DNA of 64,000 nt from Paramecium tetraurelia (GCF_000165425.1 NW_001799010.1:171638-235637), one strand, 5' to 3'. Positions 1-12,262 are shown, counted from the stretch's first letter. The notes: generated by a model not told the origin, from the sequence alone. Program-made: numbers and translations.

Positions 1-145
1 CCCTCTATATACTTATTTTGTGTTGGATGATTGATTAGAATTTTCGATGATTTAATATTTAATCTAAAATTATATTAATAAATAATTATTAATTATCTGC
101 TCAATAATTTGTCAATAAAAATTTATCGAGCAATTAAATAAAATA

Positions 146-832
146 ATGAAAAGTAATTAAGAATTCGAAGAAGAGGTAGAAAATTTAATCAGAGAAGCAG
201 TTTCAAAAAATAATACAATTATGAGGGATGATCTAGAAACTACAGGAAAGTCACCAAAAAAATAGTTCTTTTAAAATAGAAATAAGATTGATATAAATGA
301 GGCTTGGAGGGAGATTGAAAAATTATTTGAAAATTTCTCTATTCAGGAAAAGAAATCAATCGAAAATCCAATTTTGAGAGAAGAATAAAAAGTCATAGAG
401 TAAATTGAAATTTTAGAAACACCATAACCAAAGATGCATTCACTTTAGATAGAAACTACAAGAACTAAGGAACCGAATGAAGAAATGGAGAAGGAAAGAA
501 TTAACTGCATCGTAACAAGAAGGTTTAAGTTTAATTTGGACTGATTTTGTTGATGACTAAATTTTAAGTTAATTTTATAAATTTATAAAATTTTAAGTAT
601 TTAAATTATTACTAAATTTAGAAATAAAGTATTTGAAATCGATTATTTGCTTTCTTCATAAATCAAATCAATTATTAAGAATAAAGAGATATGTTAAAAT
701 AATTATTTGAATTTAAAATAAATTATTGAAGTCCAAATTGAATGGCCAGAGAAATACTTTGACTAGTAAAAGAGATTAAAAGAAGAAGAGTAAATGATTA
801 ATTACAAATTCAAGTAAGTTGGAATCTGTTGA
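146..832 (+). CDS. Orphan acidic/charged protein, splice structure uncertain
   Basis: I do not recognise this protein. With TAA/TAG as Gln, an open frame starts at the ATG at 146 (MKSNQEFEEEVENLIREAV) and runs to 541. Three in-frame TGAs lie between 542 and 559. The same frame is then open again from 567 to the TGA at 830-832, ending with a charged stretch (WPEKYFDQQKRLKEEEQ) that looks coding. A 57-nt intron starting at 510 and ending at 566 would join the parts in frame (about 209 aa). That is long for this genome, so a decayed gene is an alternative. The product is hydrophilic with no membrane segment or recognisable domain. Confidence 0.45.
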
Positions 833-1100
833 TCTTGCTTACATAAAATTGTATTTATTGAACTGGATAGTAGTTTCTTAGATAAATCTATTATAAATAA
901 TTTGTTAATATTTGTTATAAAAAATATATGATATTGTAAATAATTTAGATATATATAATATTATTTAATTAAGCGGGAAAATGATTTGTTGATTTCAAGG
1001 TAATCATAGAAGTAGAATAATAATTATATATAAATTTGGTTTGTTAAGTTTTATAAACAATATTTTTCTCTCTAAATACTAAATAATTAATTTCTAAATA

Positions 1101-1571
1101 ATGGGTTCTTAATAATAGAATTAAAATTAATAGCTAGTTTTGAGATTAAATTAATTTCAAATGGTTTCTCCAAGATACAAGTTTCTCAAACTTATCAATT
1201 TGGACAATTTTATTAGCTCACACTGCAAGAACCTCAATAAGATAATCATTTATCAATTGATTTTAAATTCTTTATGAATAATCAATAATTATTATTGATG
1301 AACAGTAAGAAAGATATAGCAGGTTCAATCAGTACACTAAGAAGAGTAATTATTTTAAGAAGATCTTATTGATTATGAAGCGAAAGGTGATGACTAATTA
1401 TATGTTATGGCAATCAAATTTAATGTTTGTGAAGACTACCTCATAAGAATCAATAATTTATCAAGTGATTTAATATTCCAAGGCTATCTCATAAAAATAC
1501 CAATGAAGAATTAGAAGACATTTCCAGTTATTCATATTCAAGAATAAAAGGAAAATTAGAATGTTTATTGA
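1101..1571 (+). CDS. LysM-domain protein (small, possibly decayed)
   Basis: The last third (DQLYVMAIKFNVCEDYLIRI, then NNLSSDLIFQGYLIKIP) matches the LysM fold pattern: an initial Y-x-V/M-A-x-K-F, a central L-x-x-x-N-N-L, and a closing G-x-x-L-x-I-P. In eukaryotes intracellular LysM domains occur in the OXR1/NCOA7 (TLDc) family, but no TLDc domain follows here. The model needs two introns, one of 38 nt near the N-terminus and one of 28 nt (GTAAG...CAG) near 1308-1335, giving about 134 aa. There is no signal peptide. Another frame past the stop (about 1550-1665) also looks coding, so the gene may be truncated or frameshifted. The domain call is fairly firm; the gene model is tentative. Confidence 0.5.
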
Positions 1572-1842
1572 ACCCTAAAGCTAATTCATTAAGATGTAAT
1601 GTGGATCATAATTGTTATTAGTTTATCTAATATATTGTATGTTTGAATCTGACGAAAGTGATTTGAATTTTTGATATTATATATGATAAATCTTTAATTA
1701 TATTTGAGTATAATTATTATTATAATAATTATAATTATATTATTATATTTTCTTGAAATTTGAATATATAATTAAAGCAAATATTATTATTTATTAACGA
1801 TTATTACATATTATAAGATATATTATAATTAGTCAATCAACG
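1572..1842. other. AT-rich spacer
   Basis: Mostly homogeneous A/T. Its first part holds the ambiguous reading-frame continuation of the LysM gene. Nothing else was seen. Confidence 0.5.
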
Positions 1843-2553
1843 TCAATGATTTTTGATTTACACAAAGTTCTGGCGTGGTTTGAATAACACTTTATTGTAA
1901 ACAACATCTAAACCAAACAGAGTGGCAAATAAAATTGCGTACATGGAGACAAGTTCGAACTTGGAAAGTAAAGCTTGAAAGCCATAGACATGTTATTCAT
2001 ATATCAAATAATGAAGGCCTATTTTGAAATATTATATATATATACCATAAATTCCAAAGTAGAGTACAACGTAGACAAAGTAGATTAAGTCCTTTGATTC
2101 TCATCTTTAAATGAGGCTATTTTTCGAATTGGTTGAGTTACCTAAAAATAGTCAGATGACTTACATTAAAATCCAGTTTCCTCCGTGAACATAACACATA
2201 AGGACCATATCAATTTAACTAACATCTCTATTGGCGAAGATCAACTTGGGGTCAATCAGAAACATTGTCCAAAACATAGTCATAACTATAAATATAATTG
2301 GATTCATGCACTAGTATGCATAGTGAGTGAAAGTGTGATGTCTTGGGATGTTGATAAGCCATCCTCTTCTACGGATGAATTTGAAGTCTTCCACGACCTG
2401 TGGGATGAGGAAGGAGTACATGCACAAATTGCTGATATTTGTCAAGTACTTTATTTAGTTCCAGAATTCTTCGATTGATTTTGAGTCAAAATTGACATAC
2501 ATAAAGTATGTGTGCACAATCAATTGCACTAAATGTATAATTGTTGGAATCAT
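1843..2553 (-). CDS. AIG1/FAR-17a (ADTRP)-family membrane protein, with one frameshift
   Basis: Multi-pass membrane protein of the androgen-induced gene 1 family; animal members hydrolyse fatty-acid esters of hydroxy fatty acids. It begins MIPTIIHLVQLIVHTYFMYV, followed by WNQIKYLTNISNL and a loop with RRRGWLINIPRHHTFTHYAY. A long TM segment and the conserved late His (CYVHGGNWILM) come next, then YFVYVVLYFGIYGLHYLIYE and a last TM segment. Introns lie at 2142-2164 (23 nt) and 2019-2045 (27 nt). The spliced length is 3n+1. The frame shifts near 2091, where KMRIK must join DLIYFVYV. Either a G was gained in the assembly or the gene is a young pseudogene. Family call confident; integrity doubtful. 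Confidence 0.7.
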
Positions 2554-2901
2554 TTGAGTTTAATATTATTAATGAGAATTATCATTATTTAATTTTCATT
2601 TTAAAGTGTTTACTCTTCTAGAAAATCTTAAGATTTCTTTAATCAAAAGATTTAATCAACACTTTATGGTTTTATGCTATAGATTTAATAAATTAGTCTA
2701 AATCTAAGCAAAATATAACACTAGATTTATAGTTGTTGATTTTGAGAATTTAGTTAATTTAAATAGAAATAACAAGATGTAAACTAAATTTAAATGTATG
2801 ATAATATTCTAACCAAATGGATATCAAAATGATTGTTCAAATTTTGAAACAATTAAATAAATAAATATTTAAATGATGATTTAAGTAAATTTTGTATAAA
2901 A
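2554..2901. other. AT-rich intergenic spacer
   Basis: Lies between the start of the AIG1-like gene and the stop of the next minus-strand gene. No open frame or structured element was seen. Confidence 0.6.
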
Positions 2902-5192
2902 TCAAGGAGATTGATCCGAATAATCTTATTAATCAAGTAATTAAACTTATAATGGAGTTTCCATGATTTCATCTTACTCATTGATTTGTTCATCTTCCTC
3001 AATAATCTTTTATAGTTCAATGTAATCTTCCTCATCGTCATTCATTTTCAATTTTACTTTTTCTAGATTCCCCTCTTCTTCATCAGAACTAGATGCTATA
3101 TTAAATAGATCAATTCAAATTACCTTCAACAGAATTTTCATTTTCGTTTTCATTTTCAATTTCCTCTTCATCACTGTTTACATCATTTCTAAACCTTACG
3201 GAATCACCATCTGATTAATCTCTTCTTTCACTGAATGGAAAGTTAGAAGGAGTCATGAGTGACCTTCCCTATTAAACAACAGATTGTTCACTTGATTATA
3301 ATGATTTATTACTTATCATCAGGTTCACTGGAAGACTCTTCTCTTGAATCAGACTTCTTAATGAACTTTTATACATTCATTTTAAATAAGCAATAACTAC
3401 CATCATTATTTTGAATTAATTTGATTCTGTCATGACTTTGATAACTTTTATTGTAATTAGAAATCATTTTCTTGATAAATACCAGATTGGATGGTTTGGT
3501 CTTTTTACTTAGGAAGATTCTCTTATGTTTAGTCAGATGATACAAAATGCCTTTATAATCAGTTCTATGAGGTTTTTATTCTGTTTACTCTTACTCCTCC
3601 TTCTCAAATTCAGGTTCTTAAAATGCCACTTTCAGATTCTTTTTGTTATTCTACTCTTTTATGGGTTCTTGAATTTGTTATTCACTCTCAATTTAAGTGA
3701 TCAATGTTTTCAATGACTTTGTTTTTTTAAAAGTTGGATTGGCATTATCATCTTGATTTCTTCTCCTTCTCTCTTCATTTTGATCCTCCTGATCACTTAT
3801 ATGATTGAGATTATCCTTTTTCTCATCTTGATCATCCACTATATAATTAACTTCAGTTGTATTGGTTAGATTATTTTGATTATCTCTATTTTCATTTTTG
3901 AGACTGATTTCATTGAATTTCTGCACTGATTATTAAATCAAGACTTTGGAATTGACTTTTTCTGATTCTTAAATGACAGTTGTATTATTGTCTGCTTATT
4001 GTTCATTCATTTTTTGTAAGAATTGTTCATATATCTCAGTTTTATTCACTTAACTATGGATATAATCCTTTACTTCCTTAGAACTCCATGCATCACTTAT
4101 TACCTTGTTAAATTCTTCATAAATGGGGAATGCGTTTTTAAGTTCAGTAACAGATTGATCATCTGATAGATGCTTCATATATTAGATTATAGTTCTATGT
4201 ATGGTATCTATACTTTTATCAATATTGACATTGTCTACTTTAAGAATTAGGAATTCATCTGCCTTTTCTAAAAACCATTTTTGAATCAATCTAATATTTT
4301 GAAAGTTCTCAACATATTTATTATGTCTGGAATCCAGAGTCATATATTTTGATCTCACTGCAAATCTCTCTTTATGTTTAGATTCTTTCTTAATGCATAT
4401 TGCAAATGGTAACACTCTCTTGTATTTTTTCATAATCTTCATCATAAAAATAGGTGTCAGATGTACTCCTTCAATGATGATAGAATCCATTTTTTCATCA
4501 AAAGTATTAATTACATGTTCTAATCTCTGTTAAACTAATTCACATTAAGCCTTATATCCTTTGATTATCCTCCTTTGATCACTGATATTCAGATCAGGCA
4601 ATGTCTTACCTGCCTCATAAGTACTTGCAAACAAAACAGGATTTTCTTCTTTTGATAAGAAATTTCTCATTATATGTCTTATAGAATCGGTGCTAGAAAT
4701 CTATGATAAAACTACCTTAAAACTGTAGAAATTCCAAATCTTGAGGCTAAAATGCTGCTGGCTGTGCTTTTACCAGTACCTGAAGTACCACCAAAAAGGA
4801 TTATGAGTGGCTACTTTTTTTCTGTCAAACTCCATGCAATTTAAAAATCTTCTTTATAAAGGTCTTCTTTCTCTCGAATGTACTTTTTCTCGAATACAGA
4901 GTTGAATACTATTTCTTTGAAGTGTTTTTCAGTTATTGTGGCTGAGTTTACTTGTTTATTAGATTATCCATTTAATGGTTGATGGTTCTTTTGTTTATCA
5001 AAATTTTCTAAAAGTATTGAGTGTTTTTGTACCCAACAATTTACTGAATATCATTTCAAAGATTTTCTCACAAAGAGAATATGAATGAGCTGCTTTGCAT
5101 CCGCTAATTTGCAAGATTATTTTTAACTTTTCCTTGTTGATTTTGCGGACTATAATTGGTAAATTGAATACTTTATTGTTTCTATTTATCAT
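2902..5192 (-). CDS. LPA1/2-phosphoglycerate-kinase-like P-loop protein
   Basis: P-loop kinase-like protein resembling plant LPA1 (low phytic acid 1) and archaeal 2-phosphoglycerate kinase. The N-terminal module (IIVRKINKEKLKIILQ, then GCKAAHSYSLCEKIFEMI) precedes a Walker A motif, GGTSGTGKST, in PLIILFGGTSGTGKSTASSI. Next come STDSIRHIMR and the family motif SIIIEGVHLTP. The last 350 residues are a polar, acidic tail rich in E/D/N/Q, not part of the family core. Introns fit at 23 nt (before STDSIRH), 25 nt, and 28 nt (twice), giving 728 aa; one of the 28-nt introns ends AAG, and its boundaries are the least certain. An upstream ATG at 5259 is an alternative start but is out of frame unless another intron is used. 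Substrate unknown. Confidence 0.75.
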
Positions 5193-5735
5193 TTGATGAA
5201 CTATCTTTCAGCACAAATATTACGTTTTAGTCAACATGATAAACATTAGAAGCACTCATTATTAATTATTTCTTAGTATTAATAATTCTATATTTGATAA
5301 AAATATAAGATTTATAATATTCAATTATTTCAAATGGACTCCATATGTTTAAACTAAAATACCAACCCTAACAATAAAGTCATGTAGATATTTCATATCA
5401 AGTCTTACATTTGATATCAACCAAAATATTTTATTTAATTTTTAAATATTATGATAACATATGAGTCATAAAATATCAATGTAATCTATATGTTTTCCAA
5501 AATGGCTTATTTTTGTATCAAAATAATTGATTATATCAAATCGGTTGACTTATATTCACTTGAATTTAGAGAAAGGTTTTTCTTATTTTTAAGGTAGAGG
5601 GTGTAAGAAATGATAAATGGATGATTAAATAGTGTAACATTACTATCAATTTTTAACATTTAATAGACAATATTATTATTTGCTTATTACTTAGTAATAA
5701 AATAACATTATCAGAGTTAAATTTTATTTTAAATA
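5193..5735. other. Divergent intergenic region
   Basis: Lies between two divergent gene starts, so it should hold both promoters. It is A/T-rich. A short frame from the ATG at 5259 on the minus strand may be an N-terminal extension of the P-loop gene. No other coding signal was seen. Confidence 0.5.
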
Positions 5736-6745
5736 ATGCGCAATATCTCGAAATATCGATTTAGTTCCATATTTGATTTAAGCAATCGCATTTCAAATGA
5801 TGAGATACATGCACAACTTAAGAATTATGGGTATCTATTGGTGAAGGACAAAAGAATTGATTGGAAAGCAAATGAGGAATATTTTGATCTGATGGAGGAG
5901 TATTTTTAAAAAAGAGCTATGCAATTGGAATAGACGGGAAAAGTTGATGATTGTTTTCCTCAATATAAATATTAAATTGGAATGGGATATGAAAATATTG
6001 GAAAGCCGAATTATGATAAGGAGTCTTTGAAATCTATGATAGATCAGCCAATCCTAATTGATAGAGATCCTAAGTGGAAATACTTTTGGCCTTATAGGTA
6101 TGATGGATAATACAATCCTCCTTAATGGGTTCCTAAAGATTTCCCTAATTTTGAAAGAATTATGAACTTATGGTAAATCTAATTATTAAGAACAACAGAA
6201 TCTGTATTAGAAATATTGTCATTGGCATTCAAGGAAGAGAAGGACTTTTTTTACAATAACATGAACAAGGCCACTCACTTATTGTCACCAATAGGTTGTG
6301 ATTTGCAGAAACACTCAATTAACACAAGATTTTCAGGATATCATTATGGTATTACATTATAGATGATTAAGATTTGAACTTTATCACTGTTCATACTAAA
6401 TCACGATTCCCAGGCTTGTTCGTATGGTTGCCAAACGGGAAAAGAGTGGAATTGAGAATACCAGAATAAACTGTTTTGTTATAGCCAGGAAAGCTGTTTG
6501 AATTAATGACAGGAGGAGTCTACAAGGCAGGATATCACGAGGCTTTTTTGACAGAAGAGGCTAAGCGAGAGTCAATTAAATTAAATAAGAGGTGGAGAGT
6601 GACTTCCACTTTGTTTTCAATGCTTAATGATGATACAATATTATAGCCATTGGAGTACTTTAAGGAGTTCAGTAATTCCAAGTAAGTACCTATTAGTGTA
6701 AGGGATTAATTTTAAAAGGAACTTAATAAATTGAGTTATGTGTGA
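5736..6745 (+). CDS. 2OG-Fe(II) oxygenase, isopenicillin-N-synthase-like
   Basis: Non-haem iron, 2-oxoglutarate-dependent oxygenase of the isopenicillin N synthase/gibberellin oxidase type. A 23-nt intron at 6349-6371 is placed exactly so that splicing creates HYDLNFITVH, supplying the HxD iron ligands. The third ligand is probably the His in KAGYHEAFL. The 2OG-binding R-x-S/T is in KRWRVTSTLF. The jelly-roll edge FPGLFVWLPNGKRVEL is also typical. The N-terminal half fits the family's first domain (LKNYGYLLVKD). Spliced length is 328 aa, within the usual 300-350. The substrate cannot be inferred, and neighbours give no pathway hint. Confidence 0.8.
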
Positions 6746-6772
6746 TATATAATGTGAAATAATTTAAACGTG

Positions 6773-8385
6773 TCATTTCTTAACTGACGAAGTGGTGACT
6801 TAAGTCAGAGGTTTTTAGTAATAGCTGGTTGATGGCCTTTGTTAAGGTTGTTATTGTTAAGTTTGGACAGCAGATTTGTTGACCTTATTTGGTTGGGAAG
6901 CCATCTATTATTAAATAAAAGGATAATAATATCCTTGTTTGGTTTGCATAGATTGAATCATGGAACTACTCTTATGATGAGTCTGTTGTTAAGGAGCAAC
7001 AGCTTATTGCTAGGCCTAAGACTGTTTGGGCATTTCCACTGAGGATTATCGTCCTCCCATCTAACCAGATTGTGGTCTCTAAGCTTTTCGTTATTATTGC
7101 AACAACAACTATTGCTAATAGATTTATTATTGGATGAGATCTGGTTGAGAAAGCTTTTGCTCTTAAAGAGTCTCTTCCTTCTCTGGAGCCTACTGAACTT
7201 GATTTTGTTTGTCATCCAGAGAAACTCCCAACTAGGCTAAATACTTAGCTTGCCATTTCTTTCGTTGTTCCTTCTTTCGTTAACTAATATCTGCATACAA
7301 TGCTTCTCGATACTCTTTGATAGTGAACTTCTTATTATCATTCATCGTAATCCTGATGGGATGCTAACACACAATCTCTTCGTCGGGAGAAGAGAAGTCT
7401 CTGACATACTTATGTTTCAAAGCTTGTTCTGCTGTCAACCTTTAATTGGGATTGTAACACAACAGTCTTCTAATCAAGTCTAAAGCTTCTTCTGAAGCTC
7501 CTTGGAAAAAGGACTAGAATGCTTTTTTCTTTGATGTATTTATGGAGGCCAAAATGTTAGCAGCCAAAGGACTTTCAAGAGAATCTATCTCATCGCCTCT
7601 TGGTTTTCCCAAGAGTTCTATAATCCTCTCAATTTGATTGAGTGTTGATGTTCCTGGGAAAATGGCTTTGCCAACAATCAATTCACCTATGATGCATCCA
7701 ACTGACCACATATCAACAGCCTTGGAGTATTTAGTAGACCCTAACAGAATCTCAGGTGCTCTATACCATCTTGTTGCTACGTATTCAGTTAACACTATTT
7801 AACCTACAAATATATTAAATCTGATCTAGTACTATCATCTTCTGTTTGAGCTAAGCTTCTGGCTAATCCAAAATCGGCCACCTTTATCAAACATTCAGAA
7901 TCCAACAAAATATTGGATGGTTTCAAATCTCTGTGGATTAATTCTCCAGAATGAATGAATTTTAATGCCTTCAGAGTTTAGTAAACTATATATTTCTTGT
8001 GAATCTCTTCCAATATATTTGCTCGCTTGTAATTATTATTATTATATCATTACAATCACTGCATGAAGATCAGTTTCCATGTAATCAAATACCAGGTAAA
8101 GATCCTTATTATTCTCTGCTTTTATGATGTTAAGCAATCTCACTATATTTTCGTGACCATTCAATTCCTACAAAAACATCACTTCTCTAAATGTTCTTTA
8201 AGCATCAGTCGCATTATGAAAAGCGTCGAAAACTTTTTTTAGTGCAACGACCTACAATAACTAAACAACTATACCTATTTCAACTTTTTATCCACTGCTT
8301 TCCACACTATGCCATATGCTCCTTTCCCTAATTTCGAGATAATCTCGAATTTCCTTGCTATATGAGGTTCTATCTCTTCACTCAT
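6773..8385 (-). CDS. ERK7/ERK8 (MAPK15)-type MAP kinase
   Basis: Atypical MAP kinase. MAPK15 relatives act at basal bodies and cilia. The N-terminus [20 protein letters not shown] matches the MAPK15 glycine loop, followed by [11 protein letters not shown] (catalytic Lys), [19 protein letters not shown] and the TEY dual-phosphorylation motif in [15 protein letters not shown]. Introns of 23 nt (8252-8274), 28 nt and 29 nt give 510 aa. The C-terminal 150 residues are a Gln-rich tail encoded largely by TAA/TAG, truncated in any standard-code reading. The stop (6773-6775) lies 27 bp from the stop of the convergent oxygenase gene. Kinase type confident. Confidence 0.9.
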
Positions 8386-8954
8386 TTCGTTATAAAAATT
8401 ATATTATCAATACAAACAATATAAATTATTTAAAAAATCTTGACCCAAACTTACACCTATATTATCCAATTTTAAATCAAAAATTACTCCAGGCTGTTGC
8501 ATCCTTCCTTCAATCTTAATTTAAGAAACTTACAATAATAAACAACAATCAATTTGTTTCTCAATTAATATTATTATATTAACTTCCATATTACGCTTTA
8601 TAATATCAAAATTAAGTGACTTTAGAATTATCTTCTCTATTTATACTATATTAACGCCACCTTTAAGATATTGATTCAATTACTCTCATCCAATCAATTT
8701 CTTAAAGTAGAGCTAAAAAAACTTTATAATAGATGCTACATATATCTAGGGTGTTAGATGTTTTTGAATAATTAAACAATAAATAATTTAGCTAAAATTA
8801 ATTAAGTATAATTTAATAAAATTGCTATTGATTTATTTTTATTAATAAAATCCAGTTTTAATTGGATAATAAATTATATGTATAAAATTAATCTTGTTGG
8901 ATCCAGTATGATATTATATGTAAGGATTATCATATTTAATAATTACTCTATAAA
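8386..8954. other. Spacer with a doubtful small frame (8407-8589, minus)
   Basis: Between two minus-strand genes. A 60-codon minus-strand frame at 8407-8589 contains GRMQQPGVIFDLKLDNIGVS, which looks coding, but no family, splice pattern or start can be assigned. The rest is AT-rich. Confidence 0.3.
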
Positions 8955-9602
8955 TCAATTTTATTAGGTTGGGTTTTCCTCTTATTTTTACTATTTCTCA
9001 GCTAACTCCTATTGATGTTATTGTTAATGGTTGATCTGTTGTAAACCATTTTGAAGTAGTCCTGCTAATTCGTTAATCTCTTTCTTTATTTCCTATTGTT
9101 GAGTATTTGATAATTGTAGCCCATCTACTTTGATTACTAATTTTCCACTATTCTAATCATTGGTTCCCTGTTGTGCCTTTGGTCGTTATTTAAGCAAAGC
9201 GTCTGTATTGATTTGTATTACCAAATAGTAATACTCTCCCAACCAAATGCAAAGTTGGAAGATAAAGGCGAGAGTATTTACTAATTTCACTTTACTTATA
9301 GCAAACCCTGCAATACAAATTGGTAAAGCGCAGCACAGATTGAAGAGGCAACCAATTCTTCCGTTGTAGCAATGCTGTACCATGAAAAAGGCACTCGCGA
9401 GTATGGAACAAACCTTGGAAGCTGTATTTTCGTAGCCAAAAACCTCAACACATAACACAATATGAATTGCTATTGCAAACATCGAGTAGAAGGATACAAC
9501 ACCTCTATTTGCCATTCTAGCATTTTCTTCTGCTTTAGTAAATTCCTCTTCTGAAAGTTATATTAATTCATTAATATTCCCTATTGTTAAAGTCTTCATC
9601 AT
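8955..9602 (-). CDS. Four-TM membrane protein with Gln-rich tail
   Basis: Not recognised. A single uninterrupted frame of 215 aa. After a short cytosolic N-terminus (MMKTLTIGNINELIQLSEEE) there are four hydrophobic segments at roughly residues 40-60, 65-85, 92-112 and 117-140 (for example GVVSFYSMFAIAIHIVLCV and LVNTLAFIFQLCIWLGEYYY). A polar C-terminal tail follows, rich in Gln written as CAA, TAA and TAG. Two adjacent ATGs open the gene. It resembles the many small tetraspan proteins of ciliates, but no family motif is visible. Probably a membrane component of unknown role. Confidence 0.8.
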
Positions 9603-10102
9603 GATTGTAAAAATATTAATTTGAGTTATTTGCTAAAATCTGAATTATGAATTAAAATATCTAAAGGATCTTTTATTTTTATAATCTCAATTTTCAATAC
9701 TACATTTTCGAATAACCCAAAGAGGGACTTGATGAAAACTGAAATTTAGTCCTTTTTGGCAGAAGTATCTATTGCAATATCATGTTTTCAGAATTATAAA
9801 TAATCAAAATTAAGGTTAATTATTACAACAACGAAAATAAAGTGGGAGTAATTAAGTATCTATTAAATGTCAAATTTAAGCAACAAACTAATATTTACAG
9901 TTATAATTATTCATTAATATATTTAAGAATAAAAAATAAATTTAATAAATAATAATAAATTATTAAGACAAATTCTGGTAAATGAGGATTATTATAAAGT
10001 TTACATAGATGTAAAATTCCATAATATAAACAATTCAGGATGTCATAGACATTATTTAGATATAATATTATTGATATAATTATATTTATTTAATTACATA
10101 AA
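9603..10102. other. Divergent intergenic region
   Basis: About 500 bp between two divergently transcribed genes, so the likely site of both promoters. No coding frame was recognised and no element can be named. Confidence 0.5.
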
Positions 10103-12249
10103 ATGGGTTAATAAATTATTGGAAAATGCAAATAATGTGGCCCACAAAATGAGGATATCTTACCGCAGATGGAATTCTCAAAGGAGATTAAGAGTGAAGT
10201 CGTCAAAAATCTAAAATAAAAGTTACATGAATTTGATTCTTATGCCATATAAAAGGTAACTACATATAGTCTGAAATATGATGGTTTGTTTAGAAAGGAA
10301 GACATCAAAAAAGAGAAGGTATACAATTTAGTAATAAGGTAATAGATTCGCTGGGTTTAGTTTTGCCTATGGATCTTGAGAAAATAAAGGTAATTAATGA
10401 AGAGGCAGGATTCAAATTCCACTGTGGTGTTAGTTTAGGAAATCCTATCAATATTGGATTTAAGACTGTCAGAGGATCCACGATTGAATTGAATGAATAT
10501 GGATACACTCTAGTGAAATTATGGGGTCTTGGGGAAATGATGATCAACTTTGAATCTTGCATATAAATTAAGGGCATTAAATTGGTTGGATTAGTGAGAG
10601 GAAACATTGACAATTATAAAAAGGTAATCATGAATAATGGATGGGAAGAATATGATCACATTATTCTTGAAGATGACAACATTCTAGATCTATAATATGA
10701 TGAATAGACTCATGAAATAAGGCACAACTCTATGCTAAGTGGATTATTGCTTTATGATGGATTTGTAATTTACAAGCATTATGTTGATAAATTGCAATTT
10801 CAGTGTGATTATCAGATTGTCAAAAAAGATGTTTTAGAATTGATTGAAAATGAAGTTAAGTAAGCTAACATAATTAATATGATTACCAACATCTCCTACA
10901 TTAAATAATAAGAATATGTCAAACTGAAATAGTTTATCATGACTTAAAAAAAGCAATCCTTCAGTAGAGATGTCGAAGTTACTATCAAAAAGAAAACTAT
11001 CTATTACAAAGAAGACAAGTAAGTTTATTATGATCAACCAATTATTTACATTAATAGTTCCCCAAAATCCTTCTCAATGGCTGATAAATTTGCCAATCAA
11101 TTAGGCAAAAAGAATCTTAAATGGGATTCCAAATTGTTGAAAGCTAAACTCAATGAGAAAATTAAAGAATTCTCTCTTAATGTTCAAATCGCCTTGCAAA
11201 AAGACATTATCATATCAATTACAAAAGAGTCTTGTCAAATATAGGTTCACCATTGGGAAAATGGAATCTTAGTGCCTTATTATAAAACCTTGGATTACAT
11301 CTCCTAAATCAAATTATGGATTGCAGCAAGTGAAGCCATCAAATATGAACCCAATGAAGATCCAGTGTAAGATCGAATAAGTGATTTGGTAGCTAAATTA
11401 TTTGAAAATATACCCAAAGTTGATAAAGTTCTTGGCACTAATTATGCTAATATACCTTTTGTAGAGAAATGGAGACCACCATATGAAGAATTCGATCCTC
11501 ATCCCAAAAATCTAGAAATCAATCGTAAAACTGATAAAATTCTATTGGTTTGGCTTTTTGATTATGAAATTGAGGAGAATATGGAAAAATTAAAAGAATT
11601 AATCAAAATCAAAAAAAATAATCCCTAACTTGGAATACAAATAGCAATTTTGAGTTATCTAAGGTTTTCAACATGGACTACCAAATTTTAAGCTTTTTTG
11701 GATAAATATGAATTAACTAGGTCAGTATTGGATAATACAATAGAAACATGGTTTCCTCAGGAAGAACAATTAGGAAGATTTAAATTTAATGTAATCCTTT
11801 AAAGAATATATGGATTAATGTTAGATAAATAAGACATGATGATTGTGGATTCAAAAGGAATTGTGAGATTAATCGATAATAGTGCGACAATTATTAATAA
11901 TTTGACTTAAGAAATTGATAAATTAAAAGAGAAAGTGAAAGTGGTTGTAAAGAATTACAACTATTGGAGGTAATATTAGAATTTAAAGAAATGCATTAGA
12001 GACAATCCTTAATTAGCTGAAATAGTCAAAAAGATTTAAGAGAAGGGAATTGTAGAGGAGAGCAAGGTACTCATAGAATAAATGAAGGATAAAGTTTGGA
12101 CATTTGAAAATGGGTAAGTTAAAGAAGAAAAATGGCATGAATAACCAACGAGAATTTTGAGAAATATAACAGATTATACTGATATTAATGAGATGGCTAG
12201 AATTATTGCGAAATACATTGATAATAATGATATTTGTGCATTGAAATGA
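10103..12249 (+). CDS. Orphan 708-aa protein
   Basis: Unrecognised. It begins MGQQIIGKCKQCGPQNEDIL, so a CxxC near the N-terminus is present. A 20-nt intron at 10319-10338 is phase 0. The body is mixed alpha/beta, with VLPMDLEKIKVINEEAGFKF, a charged middle, then a region (FVEKWRPPYEEFDPHP, KILLVWLFDYEIEENMEKL) that could be a thioredoxin-like fold. The last part is coiled-coil-like (TQEIDKLKEKVKVVVKN). No signal peptide or TM segment. It stops 13 bp before the stop of the convergent coiled-coil gene. The thioredoxin-like suggestion is only a hunch from predicted strand/helix order. Confidence 0.8.
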
Positions 12250-12262
12250 ATAATATATTGAA

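Noticed and set aside
2185-2478. 97-codon plus-strand frame (MNITHKDHINLTN...)
   Set aside because: It is the antisense shadow of the AIG1-family gene, whose TM segments and introns fit the minus strand.
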